A stretch of 64,000 nt of DNA, taken from positions 637,909 to 701,908 of the forward strand of contig OX335598.1 of assembly GCA_946893605.1 (NCBI GenBank), read 5' to 3'. The DNA comes from Candidatus Saccharimonadota bacterium (GTDB lineage Bacteria; Patescibacteriota; Saccharimonadia; Saccharimonadales; Saccharimonadaceae). The translations under genes were made by a program, and so were the position numbers. The notes under the pieces were generated by a model that was not told where the DNA came from, did not search any database, and worked only from the letters and a program-made list of their open reading frames with translations. Each line of letters opens with the position of its first letter. Position 1 is the first letter of the stretch. This document shows positions 48,558 through 56,999 of the stretch, one piece after another.

Positions 48558-49802
48558 TCTGTTTCCAGCTTTGTGATTGACGAACTAATTTTTCTGCATC
48601 GCTTGGGTCGAGTAGTAGTTCTTTCACGGCGTCTTCAAGATAAATGCTGCCCTGCGAGCCTTTGAATAGAATTGTTGTATCTTTAATGTTGCTATTTTTC
48701 AGGAATTCTCCAGCTTCAAGCGCCGTGTCAAAAGAAATTACTTTACAGCCATTTTTTTCAGCAATTGGTGCGAGGTATTTTCTGGCCATTTTACCGACGG
48801 TGATGAGCAATTCTAGCTGTTTAGGGTCACAAATTTCACCAATTTTTTTATGCTCTGATTCGGATGTTTCGCCCAGTTCATTCATATCGCCCAATACGGC
48901 AATTTTATGATTGGCAGAGATGGAATAGAGCGTTTTTAGCGAATTTTCCATGGCAATAGGGCTGGCGTTGTAGGTGTCGTCCAGCAATGTGCAGCCGCGT
49001 AAGCCGCGTAAAATATTCATTCTACCTGAAACTGGTTTGATTTTTGTTAAAGCCGCCGCAACTTCTTCAATATTCATTCCGCAAGCTAATCCTGCCGCCG
49101 CCGCGCCAGTGATTGAGCGAATATTATGTTTGCCCAATACAGAAATATTTATATCCTGAGAAGTTTTTTCGGAGTGTCTTAAATTGACAATACAACCAGC
49201 ATCTGTAGTCTTTTTAATTTCCAGGAAAACATCAGCGGATTCGTCGCCGTAACTTACGCGATCTCCAACTGAGATTATGATATTTTTCATCGATATCGTG
49301 AAGGTTGAAGATGGTTTTTTTAGCGACGACTAATGGACAATTCCTCGCAGGCTACCGTATCCATATTTTTTTGAAAACTCCATATGCTCAAGGAGTAACA
49401 GGGTGATTATGGCAATGTCCGGGTTGAATGCCAGCGCATAAAAGTAGCCATTTCACCAGGGCAATCAATACCGCATTCTTGAATAATTACATCTGGAGAG
49501 ATTCTGGGTTTTTTATGCTGGCGTGTGCTGCGGAGAAGACTCTCAGCCAGGCTAGGGGAGATTTGGCGTTTTTTGGCCTTGTCTACGCCCAAGATTTCAG
49601 CGCAATTTAAGGTTGTGTTCAAATTGCCACGACTATGGCGCACGGTGAATTTTTCTGATAGAACAGTGGCGGTTGCTGATTTTACGCTAGTTTTACCAAC
49701 GCTGCCGACTACGGCGATTAGTTTGGTGTCAGGATGAGATTTAAGATATTTTTTTACATAAGAACCGAGAATTGTTTCTAAGAGATGTTTGAATAATTGC
49801 AT
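48514..49802 (-). CDS. murF: MurF-like UDP-MurNAc-peptide ligase (frameshifted)
   Basis: About 430 residues. First piece: VVGSVGKTSVKSATATVL (P-loop, about 31-48) and NLNTTLNCAEILG. Second piece: HNIRSITGAAAAGLACGMN, SGRMNILRGLRGCTLLDDTYNASP and VLGDMNELGETSESEH, the MurF hallmarks. Between 49290 and 49410 the sequence jumps through at least three frames (NPDIAIIT, LEHMEF, LVVAAKKTIF). It ends with a 44-base convergent overlap with murE. Adds D-Ala-D-Ala (or the local dipeptide) to the wall precursor. Confidence 0.85.
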
Positions 49803-49847
49803 GGAGTTATTATAACAGATTGAGAGATAATAGAGTGAGGCGTGCGA

Positions 49848-49876
49848 TTGCCTTTTTAATGATTTTATGGTATTAT
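49848..49876 (+). promoter_or_regulatory. Promoter of the 49889 gene
   Basis: TTGCCT, 17-base spacer, TATTAT with TGG just upstream. It lies 12 bases before the ATG. Confidence 0.6.
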
Positions 49877-49888
49877 AGCAACCATTGT

Positions 49889-50767
49889 ATGGAGATTGCT
49901 AGAGGATCAGGAGTAGCTGAGATTGCTTGGGGGATTGTTGAATCTTCCGAATATCAAGAAAGACTGCGCGGAATTGTATTAGGAATAGGGCGAGCTGCAA
50001 CCAGAGAGTTCAATCCGGAAAGTTCATATCGATTAGTGGATAGATATGTTGGGTGTCAGGTGTTGCGGATGATATTTTACAAGGGCGAGGTAACACAGAT
50101 AAAACACCGGAATATAAAAATACTAGAGTTGATAAAAGATGCCTTATTGGATTTGCGCGGAGGAAAAAACTTGAATCTTATAGGAATGGATGTTTTATGA
50201 GCGCAATAATAAGATAAGAGAAAAAGAGACAGTTGTGTAGTTTAATAAGGTTGTACGAGACATAATTAGCGAAGGGCGATATAATCGCAAATCAGAACTT
50301 ATATCAGATGTTCAGGGCGCTATGGATTGTCTTGGCTATGGCGATGAGGAAATTGAAAATGCATATAAATTCTTAGCTTACGTGATCAATGGTATGCGTC
50401 ACGAAATCGCCGCTGAAATAGCTTTAAGGAAAACTAAGGGAGTACGGGCTGTTCATCGACTGGCGTTGACGATGATCTTGCTGGAATAGATCTTATAGTT
50501 GAGTATAAGGATAATTATGGTGGCGAACATATAATTGGTCTTGATATAAAATCAACGCCAGACTCTGCGCGGAATGCTAATAATAGCGACCGTGATGAGG
50601 GATATAACGCTACTTGGTCTGGTTTCGATCATAGACGGGGTGACTTTGGTTCTTATGAAGATAATTTAATGCCGAGCAATAAAGCTGTTAAAAAAGCGCG
50701 TTCATTTTATGAGACAGAACTTGAAGAAATAGTTAGGAAAGGAGTCGGTCGTCATAAAAAGAAGTAG
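49889..50767 (+). CDS. Uncharacterised protein with PD-(D/E)XK-like motif (frameshifted)
   Basis: About 292 residues from the ATG at 49889; an earlier in-frame ATG (49820) lies before the promoter. The first 104 residues are helical (GSGVAEIAWGIVESSEYQE). The frame is lost after 50200 and picked up as ISEGRYNRKSELISDVQGAM, then again near 50455 as VDDDLAGIDLIVEYKDNYGG and IIGLDIKSTPDSA. The order D...D-x-(8+)-DIK resembles the catalytic core of PD-(D/E)XK nucleases. The C-terminus ends in basic residues (VGRHKKK). No known family recognised; nuclease function is inference. Confidence 0.5.
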
Positions 50768-50807
50768 GTCCGCTTTCCCGTCCAATACGGGTGGCGCTAC
50801 CTACTTC
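50761..50807 (+). other. Long hairpin at the end of the 49889 gene
   Basis: Outer stem GAAGTAGGT/ACCTACTTC, an inner CGC/GCG pair, and an apical stem CCCGT/ACGGG with loop CCAAT. It includes the TAG stop of the gene. No T run follows, so it is not a standard terminator. Confidence 0.6.
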
Positions 50808-50866
50808 TATGTGAATATTACCACGACCGTTGTAAAAAATCTAGAAAGTCGAGACACAGGAGATAA

Positions 50867-50893
50867 TTAGCACTCACACTTGACGAGTGCTAA
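50867..50893 (+). promoter_or_regulatory. CIRCE operator of groESL
   Basis: TTAGCACTC-N9-GAGTGCTAA, a perfect match to the HrcA-binding element. It overlaps the -35 of the groES promoter, so HrcA represses the operon until heat stress. hrcA is not in this window. Confidence 0.95.
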
Positions 50894-50909
50894 ATTGGTG
50901 CGTTACAAT
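50880..50909 (+). promoter_or_regulatory. groES promoter
   Basis: TTGACG, 18-base spacer, TACAAT. The -35 lies in the right half of the CIRCE. Confidence 0.7.
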
Positions 50910-50939
50910 AGATATGTTGTTAACGAAATGGAGGATAAC

Positions 50940-51209
50940 GTGAGTACACCTATTAAGCCTCTTGGCGATCGTGTTGTAGCGGTGCGTGAAGAAGCAAAGA
51001 CTCAGACAGCGAGCGGAATTTACTTGCCTGATAACGCTAAAGAAAAGCCAGTAGTTGCGGAAGTTAAAGCAGTTGGCGGCGATGTGAAGAACGTCAAAGT
51101 CGGTGATCGGATTGTCTATAAGGAATATTCGACTACGGATTTGAAAATTGACGGCACGGAATATTTGGTTGTTCGCGAAGAAGATATTTTAGCAACGGTT
51201 GTTGGATAA
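50940..51209 (+). CDS. groES: GroES co-chaperonin
   Basis: 89 residues. I take the GTG at 50940 as start because GGAGG (50930-50934) lies 5 bases before it; the ATG at 50928 overlaps that site. Protein begins STPIKPLGDRVVAVREEA, contains the mobile loop (KTQTASGIYLPDNA), and ends EEDILATVVG. Caps the GroEL chamber. First gene of the CIRCE-controlled operon, 16 bases before groEL. Confidence 0.95.
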   Translation: MSTPIKPLGDRVVAVREEAKTQTASGIYLPDNAKEKPVVAEVKAVGGDVKNVKVGDRIVYKEYSTTDLKIDGTEYLVVREEDILATVVG

Positions 51210-51225
51210 AAAGGGGAGTTTAATT

Positions 51226-52869
51226 ATGGCAAAAAAAGTTTTTTATGATGATGATGCGCGAAATCGCGTGCTTGGCGGTGCTAAATCGCTATACGACGCA
51301 GTTAAGGTAACTTACGGTCCAAAGGGTCGCAACGTTGTAATTGCGAAAGGTTTTGGTGGACCAACTGTTACTCATGACGGTGTAACGGTGGCTGAAGGAA
51401 TTGAATTGCCAGAAAACGATGACGAAACGCTAGGTTATAAAGTCGGTGCCGATTTAATCAAGCAGGCCGCTAAGAATTTGAACAAGCAAGCAGGCGACGG
51501 CACAACGACTGTAACAGTGTTGACGTACTCGATTTTGAAAGAGGCAAATCGATTGATTGCGGCTGGACATAATCCGATGGAACTTAGGAAAGGCATCGAG
51601 CAAGCTGGCGCGGAAATTGTTAAAGAATTGAACAAATTGGCTGAGCCGATTGAAGGCAAGTCTGACCGCGTGGCTGAAGTCGCTACGATTTCGGCGGGAG
51701 ATGCGGAAATCGGAAAGTTGATTGCTGGCGTAATCGAGAAAGTCGGTAAAGACGGCGTGGTTACTGTTGAGGCTGGTCAAGGCTTGGAGCTAGAAGCTGA
51801 GGTTGTCGAAGGTTTTAGCTTGGATAAGGGTTGGGTGAGTCCGTTCTTTGTTACTGACGCGGGTCGCCAGGAAGCTGTGTACGAAAAGCCGGCAATTCTA
51901 ATTACCGATAAGAAGATTTCTAGTGTACAGGAATTCTTGCCAATGTTGGAAAAATTGGCACAAAGCGGTAAAAAGGACGTTGTTCTGATTGCCGATGAAG
52001 TTGAAGGCGAAGCTTTGAGTATTTTGGTCTTGAACAAATTGAAGGGCGTATTTAATACCGTAGCTGTTAAGGCGCCAAGTTTCGGTGATCGTCGCAAAGA
52101 TGTTCTTCGTGATATCGCTGTGCTGACTGGCGCGACTGTGATTTCTGAAGATCATGGATTGACATTCGAAAACGCTGGCTTAGAAGTTTTGGGATCGGCA
52201 CGTAAGGTGATTGTTGGTAAAGACGAAACGACAATTATCGAAGGCGCGGGCAAGCCTTCAGGCGTGAAGGAGCGAATTGCTGAGATTAAGTCGCTTTCAG
52301 AAAATGCTTCTAGCGAATATGAAAAAGAGCAATTCGACAAGCGCGCTGCGGCATTGTCTGGCAAGGTTGCGGTTATTAAGGTTGGTGGCGCGACTGAAAC
52401 TGAAATTGACGAAAAGAAATTCCGCGTTGATGACGCCGTGGCGGCTACTAAGGCGGCTTTGGCTGAGGGAATTGTCGCTGGTGGTGGCGTAACTTTGGTC
52501 AATTTGGCTGGCAATCTAAAAGTTAGCGGCGCGGATAGTTTGTCGGTTGGTCGACAAATCTTGAAGGATGCCCTGAAGCAACCGTTCTTGCAGATTATGA
52601 AAAATGCGGGGTTGAATGCCGACGCGTTGCTTGCTCAAGTTGAATCTGGCAAACCTGGATTCGGCGTTAACGTTATGAAGCCAGAAGATGGTCTGATTGA
52701 CGTGAAGAAGGCTGGTGTGATTGATCCGGCTCGTGTGACTAAAGAAGCTGTTCAAAATGCAGTGTCAATTGCGTCAACTGCGGCAACTATGGGCGCTTTG
52801 GTGGTTGATATTCCAGAGGCTGAAGTTGCAGCTGCTCCTGGTGGTATGCCGGGAATGGGTATGATGTAA
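51226..52869 (+). CDS. groEL: GroEL chaperonin
   Basis: 547 residues from ATG 51226 (AGGGGAG upstream). ATP-binding TYGPKGRNVVI and GDGTTTVTVLTYSI, apical domain EFLPMLEKLAQSGKKDVVLIADEVEGEAL (partly quoted), and the flexible GGM-type end PGGMPGMGMM. Folds proteins in an ATP-driven ring. Intact. Confidence 0.98.
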   Translation: MAKKVFYDDDARNRVLGGAKSLYDAVKVTYGPKGRNVVIAKGFGGPTVTHDGVTVAEGIELPENDDETLGYKVGADLIKQAAKNLNKQAGDGTTTVTVLTYSILKEANRLIAAGHNPMELRKGIEQAGAEIVKELNKLAEPIEGKSDRVAEVATISAGDAEIGKLIAGVIEKVGKDGVVTVEAGQGLELEAEVVEGFSLDKGWVSPFFVTDAGRQEAVYEKPAILITDKKISSVQEFLPMLEKLAQSGKKDVVLIADEVEGEALSILVLNKLKGVFNTVAVKAPSFGDRRKDVLRDIAVLTGATVISEDHGLTFENAGLEVLGSARKVIVGKDETTIIEGAGKPSGVKERIAEIKSLSENASSEYEKEQFDKRAAALSGKVAVIKVGGATETEIDEKKFRVDDAVAATKAALAEGIVAGGGVTLVNLAGNLKVSGADSLSVGRQILKDALKQPFLQIMKNAGLNADALLAQVESGKPGFGVNVMKPEDGLIDVKKAGVIDPARVTKEAVQNAVSIASTAATMGALVVDIPEAEVAAAPGGMPGMGMM

Positions 52870-52884
52870 ATCTGCCCCGAGCAA

Positions 52885-52918
52885 TAAAAATCCCGCCGAA
52901 AATGGCGGGTTTTTATTT
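52885..52918. terminator. Terminator of groESL, bidirectional
   Basis: Stem CCCGCC/GGCGGG with loop GAAAAT, flanked by A run and T run; also serves the convergent gene. Confidence 0.88.
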
Positions 52919-52930
52919 TGGAGGAATGGC

Positions 52931-53443
52931 TTAACGAGGATTTGATAAGTAGTCGATTTCCTTAATAATATCCAGCAAGGCTTGAGCACGGCGAGCTTCG
53001 TCAACAATAGCCACGGCAGCGTCGTGTGCTGGTGCGATCAGAGTTTTATCGTCCGTAGAACGAAGAAGTAACAGGTAGGTGTCAAACTTTTCTTCTGGAG
53101 AAACGTCCAACTTGTCGACTAATGGACGCAACTCGTTCAAGGCAGTTTGCTTAATCGTATCAAGCGCAGGATCTGCGGCTGTAGCTGGAGCTGGTGCGCT
53201 GACTGTTGGAGTCGGCATAACTGGCTCTGGGGCGGCGGGCTTCGCTATATCATCAATAGCAGGCTCATCGTTCTGGTCTGTAGCGACAGGATCCGGTGAG
53301 ATGGTTGCAGGATTAATTACAGGTGAAGCTGTAGTATTTGTCTCTTCGAACTGTAAATTATTGTCTGTATTTTGTGATACGCCAGCTAATACCTTAGCCA
53401 GTTCTTGGTCGTCACTGAATGATTGATTAGCTTGAGAATCCAT
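52931..53443 (-). CDS. Hypothetical protein with Pro/Ala-rich linker
   Basis: 170 residues. Polar N-terminus, a Pro/Ala/Thr-rich disordered middle (about 55-100), and an all-helical C-terminal domain (about 105-168: LDTIKQTALNELRPLVDKL, SPEEKFDTYLLLLRSTDDK). No signal peptide or membrane helix, so it is cytoplasmic. Such a linker plus helical domain resembles accessory tails of CPR proteins, but I do not recognise a family. Confidence 0.65.
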   Translation of the reverse strand: MDSQANQSFSDDQELAKVLAGVSQNTDNNLQFEETNTTASPVINPATISPDPVATDQNDEPAIDDIAKPAAPEPVMPTPTVSAPAPATAADPALDTIKQTALNELRPLVDKLDVSPEEKFDTYLLLLRSTDDKTLIAPAHDAAVAIVDEARRAQALLDIIKEIDYLSNPR

Positions 53444-53520
53444 TATAACCCACCTTATATATTAAATTGTTTAAGCTTATATATGTTACACTATAACATG
53501 AGTTAATCAAGGAGCGCAAG

Positions 53521-54561
53521 ATGTTAGATGATATGAATGTGATAAAACAATACGATCCAGGCGACGTTTTAAGTGGCGTTTTGAATATTCCAGAACAAGC
53601 TCGATATGAAGTGTCAATCCACGAAGGTACGAATCAGCGTCGAGATTTTAAGAATATCGTGATCGCGGGAATGGGTGGTTCGGCTTTAGCGGCTGATATG
53701 GTTCGAGTTTTGACCGCGGGCTGGTTGCATATTCCACTTGAAGTGGTGAAGGGTTATGATTTGCCGGGATTTGTGAGCGAGGAAACGTTGGTTATTGCGG
53801 TTAGTCATTCGGGCAATACCGAGGAAACTCTGAGCTGTTATCAGCAAGCATTGGAGAAGAAGGCGTGTCTGGCGGCTATGTCGACTGGTGGAGAGTTGAT
53901 TGAGCGAGCGAAGAATGACAATGTAACTTACGCCCAAGTTCCAGCTGGTGCGCAGCCGCGAATGTCGACGGTTTATCATTTGCGAGGATTGTTGAAACTA
54001 TTACAACATTTTTGGATTATTGATAATGATTTGTATGATCAGGTGAAAAATAGCGCTGATTGGTTGGCGGGCGAGATATCTAATTGGACGGCTAAAACGC
54101 CAGAAGCTGATAATTTGGCGAAGCAGATTGCGAAATTAACAATTGGCAAGACGCTGGTTGTTTTTGGTGGTGAATTGACTTGGCCGCTGGCGTATAAGTG
54201 GAAAATTAGCTGGAATGAATCGGCGAAGAATTTGGCGTTCTCGAATCAATATCCAGAATTTAATCATAACGAGTTTATTGGCTGGTCGTCGCATCCAGTA
54301 GAGAAGCCGTTTACGGTTTTTGATATTCGTAGCAATTTGGAACGCGACAGGATTCGTGAGCGAATGGAGCTGAGTGATCGTTTGTTGAGCGGCAAGCGAC
54401 CAAAGGCGCACGTGCTGGAACTTCGAGGGAAGACGCTTATGGAACAATTGCTGTGGGGCTTGGTGCTGGCTGACGCGGCTAGTATTTACACAGCTATTCT
54501 TAATGGAGTCAATCCTGGTCCAGTTCAGTTAATTGAAAAATTGAAAGCGGAACTTAGTTAA
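53521..54561 (+). CDS. Bifunctional phosphoglucose/phosphomannose isomerase
   Basis: 346 residues, normal for the short SIS-fold PGI/PMI family. Sugar-phosphate motif IAGMGGSALAADMVRVL near 50, IAVSHSGNTEETLS near 97, and the C-terminal domain with HNEFIGW and LVLADAASIYTAILNGVNP. Interconverts glucose-6-P, fructose-6-P and mannose-6-P, feeding both glycolysis and GDP-mannose for the surface glycans. Intact. The 70-base gap before it holds an A/T-rich inverted repeat (GTTACACTATAAC). Confidence 0.9.
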   Translation: MLDDMNVIKQYDPGDVLSGVLNIPEQARYEVSIHEGTNQRRDFKNIVIAGMGGSALAADMVRVLTAGWLHIPLEVVKGYDLPGFVSEETLVIAVSHSGNTEETLSCYQQALEKKACLAAMSTGGELIERAKNDNVTYAQVPAGAQPRMSTVYHLRGLLKLLQHFWIIDNDLYDQVKNSADWLAGEISNWTAKTPEADNLAKQIAKLTIGKTLVVFGGELTWPLAYKWKISWNESAKNLAFSNQYPEFNHNEFIGWSSHPVEKPFTVFDIRSNLERDRIRERMELSDRLLSGKRPKAHVLELRGKTLMEQLLWGLVLADAASIYTAILNGVNPGPVQLIEKLKAELS

Positions 54562-54562
54562 T

Positions 54563-55774
54563 TTAATATCGCAGAGATTCGATTGGGTCGCGTCTAGTGG
54601 CGCGGGCTGCTGGATATACGCCAGAAATTACGCCGATGATTATTGATAGTCCGATTGATAAGACGGCTGTTTGCCAATAAATATAAGGTGTGAGAGGTAA
54701 GTATAAGCTGGCAATATAAGCTCCCGCCAAGCCTAAGCCGTAGCCCAATATTCCGCCGAGGAATCCGATGATTGCTGCCTCGATTAGGAATTGATTGATG
54801 ATGTCCCAGCCTGTGGCGCCGACGGCTCGTCTGACACCTACTTCACGCTGGCGCTCGGCGACATTAACAAGCATCACGTTCATAACGCCTATTCCACCGA
54901 TTAACAGAGAAATAATGCCGATGACAGTTAAGATTATCGAGAGAAACCTCGCGACATTAGATTTCTTTTCGTTTATCTCTTCGCCAGAAACGATTCGATA
55001 ATTCTTATCGCTATCATGATTCTTCTTCAAAATATCGTCAGCCGATTTTATGACCGAATTGAGATTTTTATGATCTTTGGTAGTTACGATGATTTGCTGA
55101 ATCTGCGGTGTTCCTTGAGTGAATTTTTTAATCACAGACAACGGAATAATCGCGGCGTTATTAAAATTCACGTCCAAATAACTGGCTGGATTTTCAATAT
55201 TCTTCAACACGCCAACAACAGTCAATGGTTGATTTCGGATGTAAATAACGTTTCCGATGGACCTTTCGGTGCCGAACAAATCGACCGACAATTGCTGGCC
55301 GACGACAACTCCGCCGATGTCGTTAATAAATTGTCCAGTAGCAATTTGTAAATTGGCGACGTCCTTGAGCGATTCCGTACTGCCGATTAACGCGGCGTTT
55401 TGGATATCGACTTTACCTTCGCGGGCGCGCAGTTCGGCGTGTAAAAAAGCAATTGGCGCGGCTTTCGTGTTGGCAATTTTTTCTATATCCCTGGCGTCCG
55501 TTTCGGTTAATGTGTTGACCGTCGTCGTGTTATCGGATTCGGTCAGCAGATTCGGGACGGCTTTTTGATTGCCAGATTTAACGATGGCGACAGGAGTGGA
55601 TGATTGGTTGGAATTGTCGCCGAATAGGTGATTAAATCCGCCAGTTAGAGATAGAACCATGGTGATGCTGGCAATACCAATAGCTACGCCTACAATTGTC
55701 AAAAATGTTCGTCCACGATTAGATCGTAGCGCCTGAGTAGCGTTCTCAAAATGATTTTTTACTAATATTTTCAC
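54563..55774 (-). CDS. MacB/LolC-type ABC transporter permease
   Basis: 403 residues. One N-terminal helix (about 20-42) after the family start NATQALRSNRGRTFLTIVGV, an extracytoplasmic MacB_PCD domain of about 220 residues, and three C-terminal FtsX helices following NERQREVGVRRAVGATG-type sequence (seen as VAERQREVGVRRAVGATG). Partner of the ATPase, whose stop overlaps its start by 4 bases. Mechanotransmission family; the substrate is unknown (peptide, lipoprotein or antibiotic). Confidence 0.88.
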   Translation of the reverse strand: MKILVKNHFENATQALRSNRGRTFLTIVGVAIGIASITMVLSLTGGFNHLFGDNSNQSSTPVAIVKSGNQKAVPNLLTESDNTTTVNTLTETDARDIEKIANTKAAPIAFLHAELRAREGKVDIQNAALIGSTESLKDVANLQIATGQFINDIGGVVVGQQLSVDLFGTERSIGNVIYIRNQPLTVVGVLKNIENPASYLDVNFNNAAIIPLSVIKKFTQGTPQIQQIIVTTKDHKNLNSVIKSADDILKKNHDSDKNYRIVSGEEINEKKSNVARFLSIILTVIGIISLLIGGIGVMNVMLVNVAERQREVGVRRAVGATGWDIINQFLIEAAIIGFLGGILGYGLGLAGAYIASLYLPLTPYIYWQTAVLSIGLSIIIGVISGVYPAARATRRDPIESLRY

Positions 55775-56565
55775 GATTTTTTCGCCCTCGATTTCTTTGA
55801 AGATTTTTGCTTCTTAGATTTTTCTTCTTTTTCGTCGTCTACAATCAACTTCTTAGTGAACTTGCGCTTTTCCTTATGCTCGTCAGTGTCGATTTTTCCG
55901 TCCAGCATAGTGATGACGCGACTGGCGTAATGAGTCAACTCTGGGTTGTGAGTAACCATAATTATTGTATTGCCGCGACGATGTAGGTCGGACAATTCTT
56001 CCATAATGAGATGACTCGATTTGCTATCCAAATTTCCTGTTGGTTCGTCGGCTAAGATAATTGACGGGCTATTAACCAACGCTCTGGCAATTGCTACGCG
56101 CTGAACCTGACCGCCAGATAATTGATGTGGCATATAATATTCACGCTGTCCCAGATGAAAAGTTTTCAGAATGCGGCTAGCTTCCTGGAGTCGTTTGACT
56201 TTTCCAAGTCCTTTATACGTTAACGGCAACGCTACGTTTTCAATTACAGTCAGGCGAGGAATAAGATTGAAATTCTGGAAGACAAAACCGATGTGTTTGG
56301 AACGAATTTTGGCGCGTCGTCGTGAGCTGAGATTGTCGACAGCGACATCGTCCAGATAGTATTCGCCCTCTGAGGGCTGGTCTAATAGTCCAAGGGTGTT
56401 TAATAGAGTAGTTTTTCCGCAGCCGCTGGGGCCCATAATAGCGATAAACTCACCCTTTTTAACGGTTAAATCGACGTTATCTAAGGCGCGAATCTCAGCA
56501 TCACCAAAGCCAAATTTTTTAGTGACATTAACAAGCCTAATGCGTGGTGGAATAGTTTCTTTCAT
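55771..56565 (-). CDS. MacB/LolD-type ABC transporter ATPase
   Basis: 264 residues from ATG 56565; longer forms would run into the convergent-side tRNA-Ser. Walker A MGPSGCGKTTLLNTLG near 45, signature HQLSGGQVQRVAIARAL near 145, Walker B IILADEPTGNLDS. The last 35 residues are Lys-rich (KKLIVDDEKEEKSKKQKSS) and not part of the fold. Drives the permease encoded next to it. Confidence 0.9.
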   Translation of the reverse strand: MKETIPPRIRLVNVTKKFGFGDAEIRALDNVDLTVKKGEFIAIMGPSGCGKTTLLNTLGLLDQPSEGEYYLDDVAVDNLSSRRRAKIRSKHIGFVFQNFNLIPRLTVIENVALPLTYKGLGKVKRLQEASRILKTFHLGQREYYMPHQLSGGQVQRVAIARALVNSPSIILADEPTGNLDSKSSHLIMEELSDLHRRGNTIIMVTHNPELTHYASRVITMLDGKIDTDEHKEKRKFTKKLIVDDEKEEKSKKQKSSKKSRAKKS

Positions 56566-56643
56566 CTTTGACTTATTATAGAGAATGAACGTCAGTAAGT
56601 GCAACCATAAGGGACAATAAAGTTGTGGTATAATTATCAACAA

Positions 56644-56733
56644 GGAAGGGTGCAGGAGTGGTTGAACTGGCACGCCTGGAACGCGTGTAACGGAGCAATC
56701 TGTTCGAGGGTTCGAATCCCTCTCCTTCCGCCA
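56644..56733 (+). tRNA. tRNA-Ser (GGA)
   Basis: 90 bases with encoded CCA. Anticodon stem CACGC/GCGTG with loop CTGGAAC giving GGA, long variable arm, T-loop GGTTCGAATCC. Confidence 0.95.
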
Positions 56734-56745
56734 AGAGAATAATAA

Positions 56746-56778
56746 ACCGACAGAATTCAGAGTTTGTCGGTATTTTTT
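56746..56778 (+). terminator. Terminator of tRNA-Ser (GGA)
   Basis: Stem ACCGACA/TGTCGGT with a 12-base loop followed by six T. Confidence 0.85.
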
Positions 56779-56849
56779 GTTAAAAAATCATAGACAAGGG
56801 CGGCTCATCTGGTTGTGAAATAAATAGGTTGTAATTTTTACTAAATAGC

Positions 56850-56904
56850 TTGCAAAACACTAGATATAGCGGCTATAGTTATTATTGTACGCTATATATA
56901 TAGC
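56850..56904 (+). promoter_or_regulatory. nrdAB promoter with paired NrdR-like boxes
   Basis: TTGCAA (56850-56855), 18-base spacer, TATAGT (56874-56879). Box 1 (56857-56872, ACACTAGATATAGCGG) fills the spacer and box 2 (56889-56904, ACGCTATATATATAGC) lies downstream, start-to-start 32 bases. Both match the ACACwATATATwGTGT-type NrdR box, and the spacing is the three-helical-turn spacing used by NrdR. Predicts dATP/ATP-sensed repression of the reductase. Confidence 0.72.
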
Positions 56905-56941
56905 GAGCCCATAAATAAACAAAAACACAAGCTACGAAGAT

Positions 56942-56976
56942 AAGCCACCAGATGAGGTGTTGGTGGTTTGTTTTTA
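56942..56976 (+). promoter_or_regulatory. Terminator-like hairpin in the nrdA leader
   Basis: Stem AAGCCACCA/TGGTGGTTT (one wobble) with a 10-base loop, followed by GTTTTTA. It lies between the promoter and the nrdA ribosome-binding site, so it could attenuate transcription of nrdAB. Confidence 0.5.
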
Positions 56977-56999
56977 AGAGGAGAAATTAAGGAGGGTAT

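Noticed and set aside
49820..49888. Upstream start of the PD-(D/E)XK-like gene
   Set aside because: It precedes the promoter at 49848-49876, so it would not be transcribed from it.
56566..56673. N-terminal extension of the LolD-like ATPase
   Set aside because: It would overlap tRNA-Ser(GGA) and lacks the ABC fold; the ATG at 56565 fits the family start.
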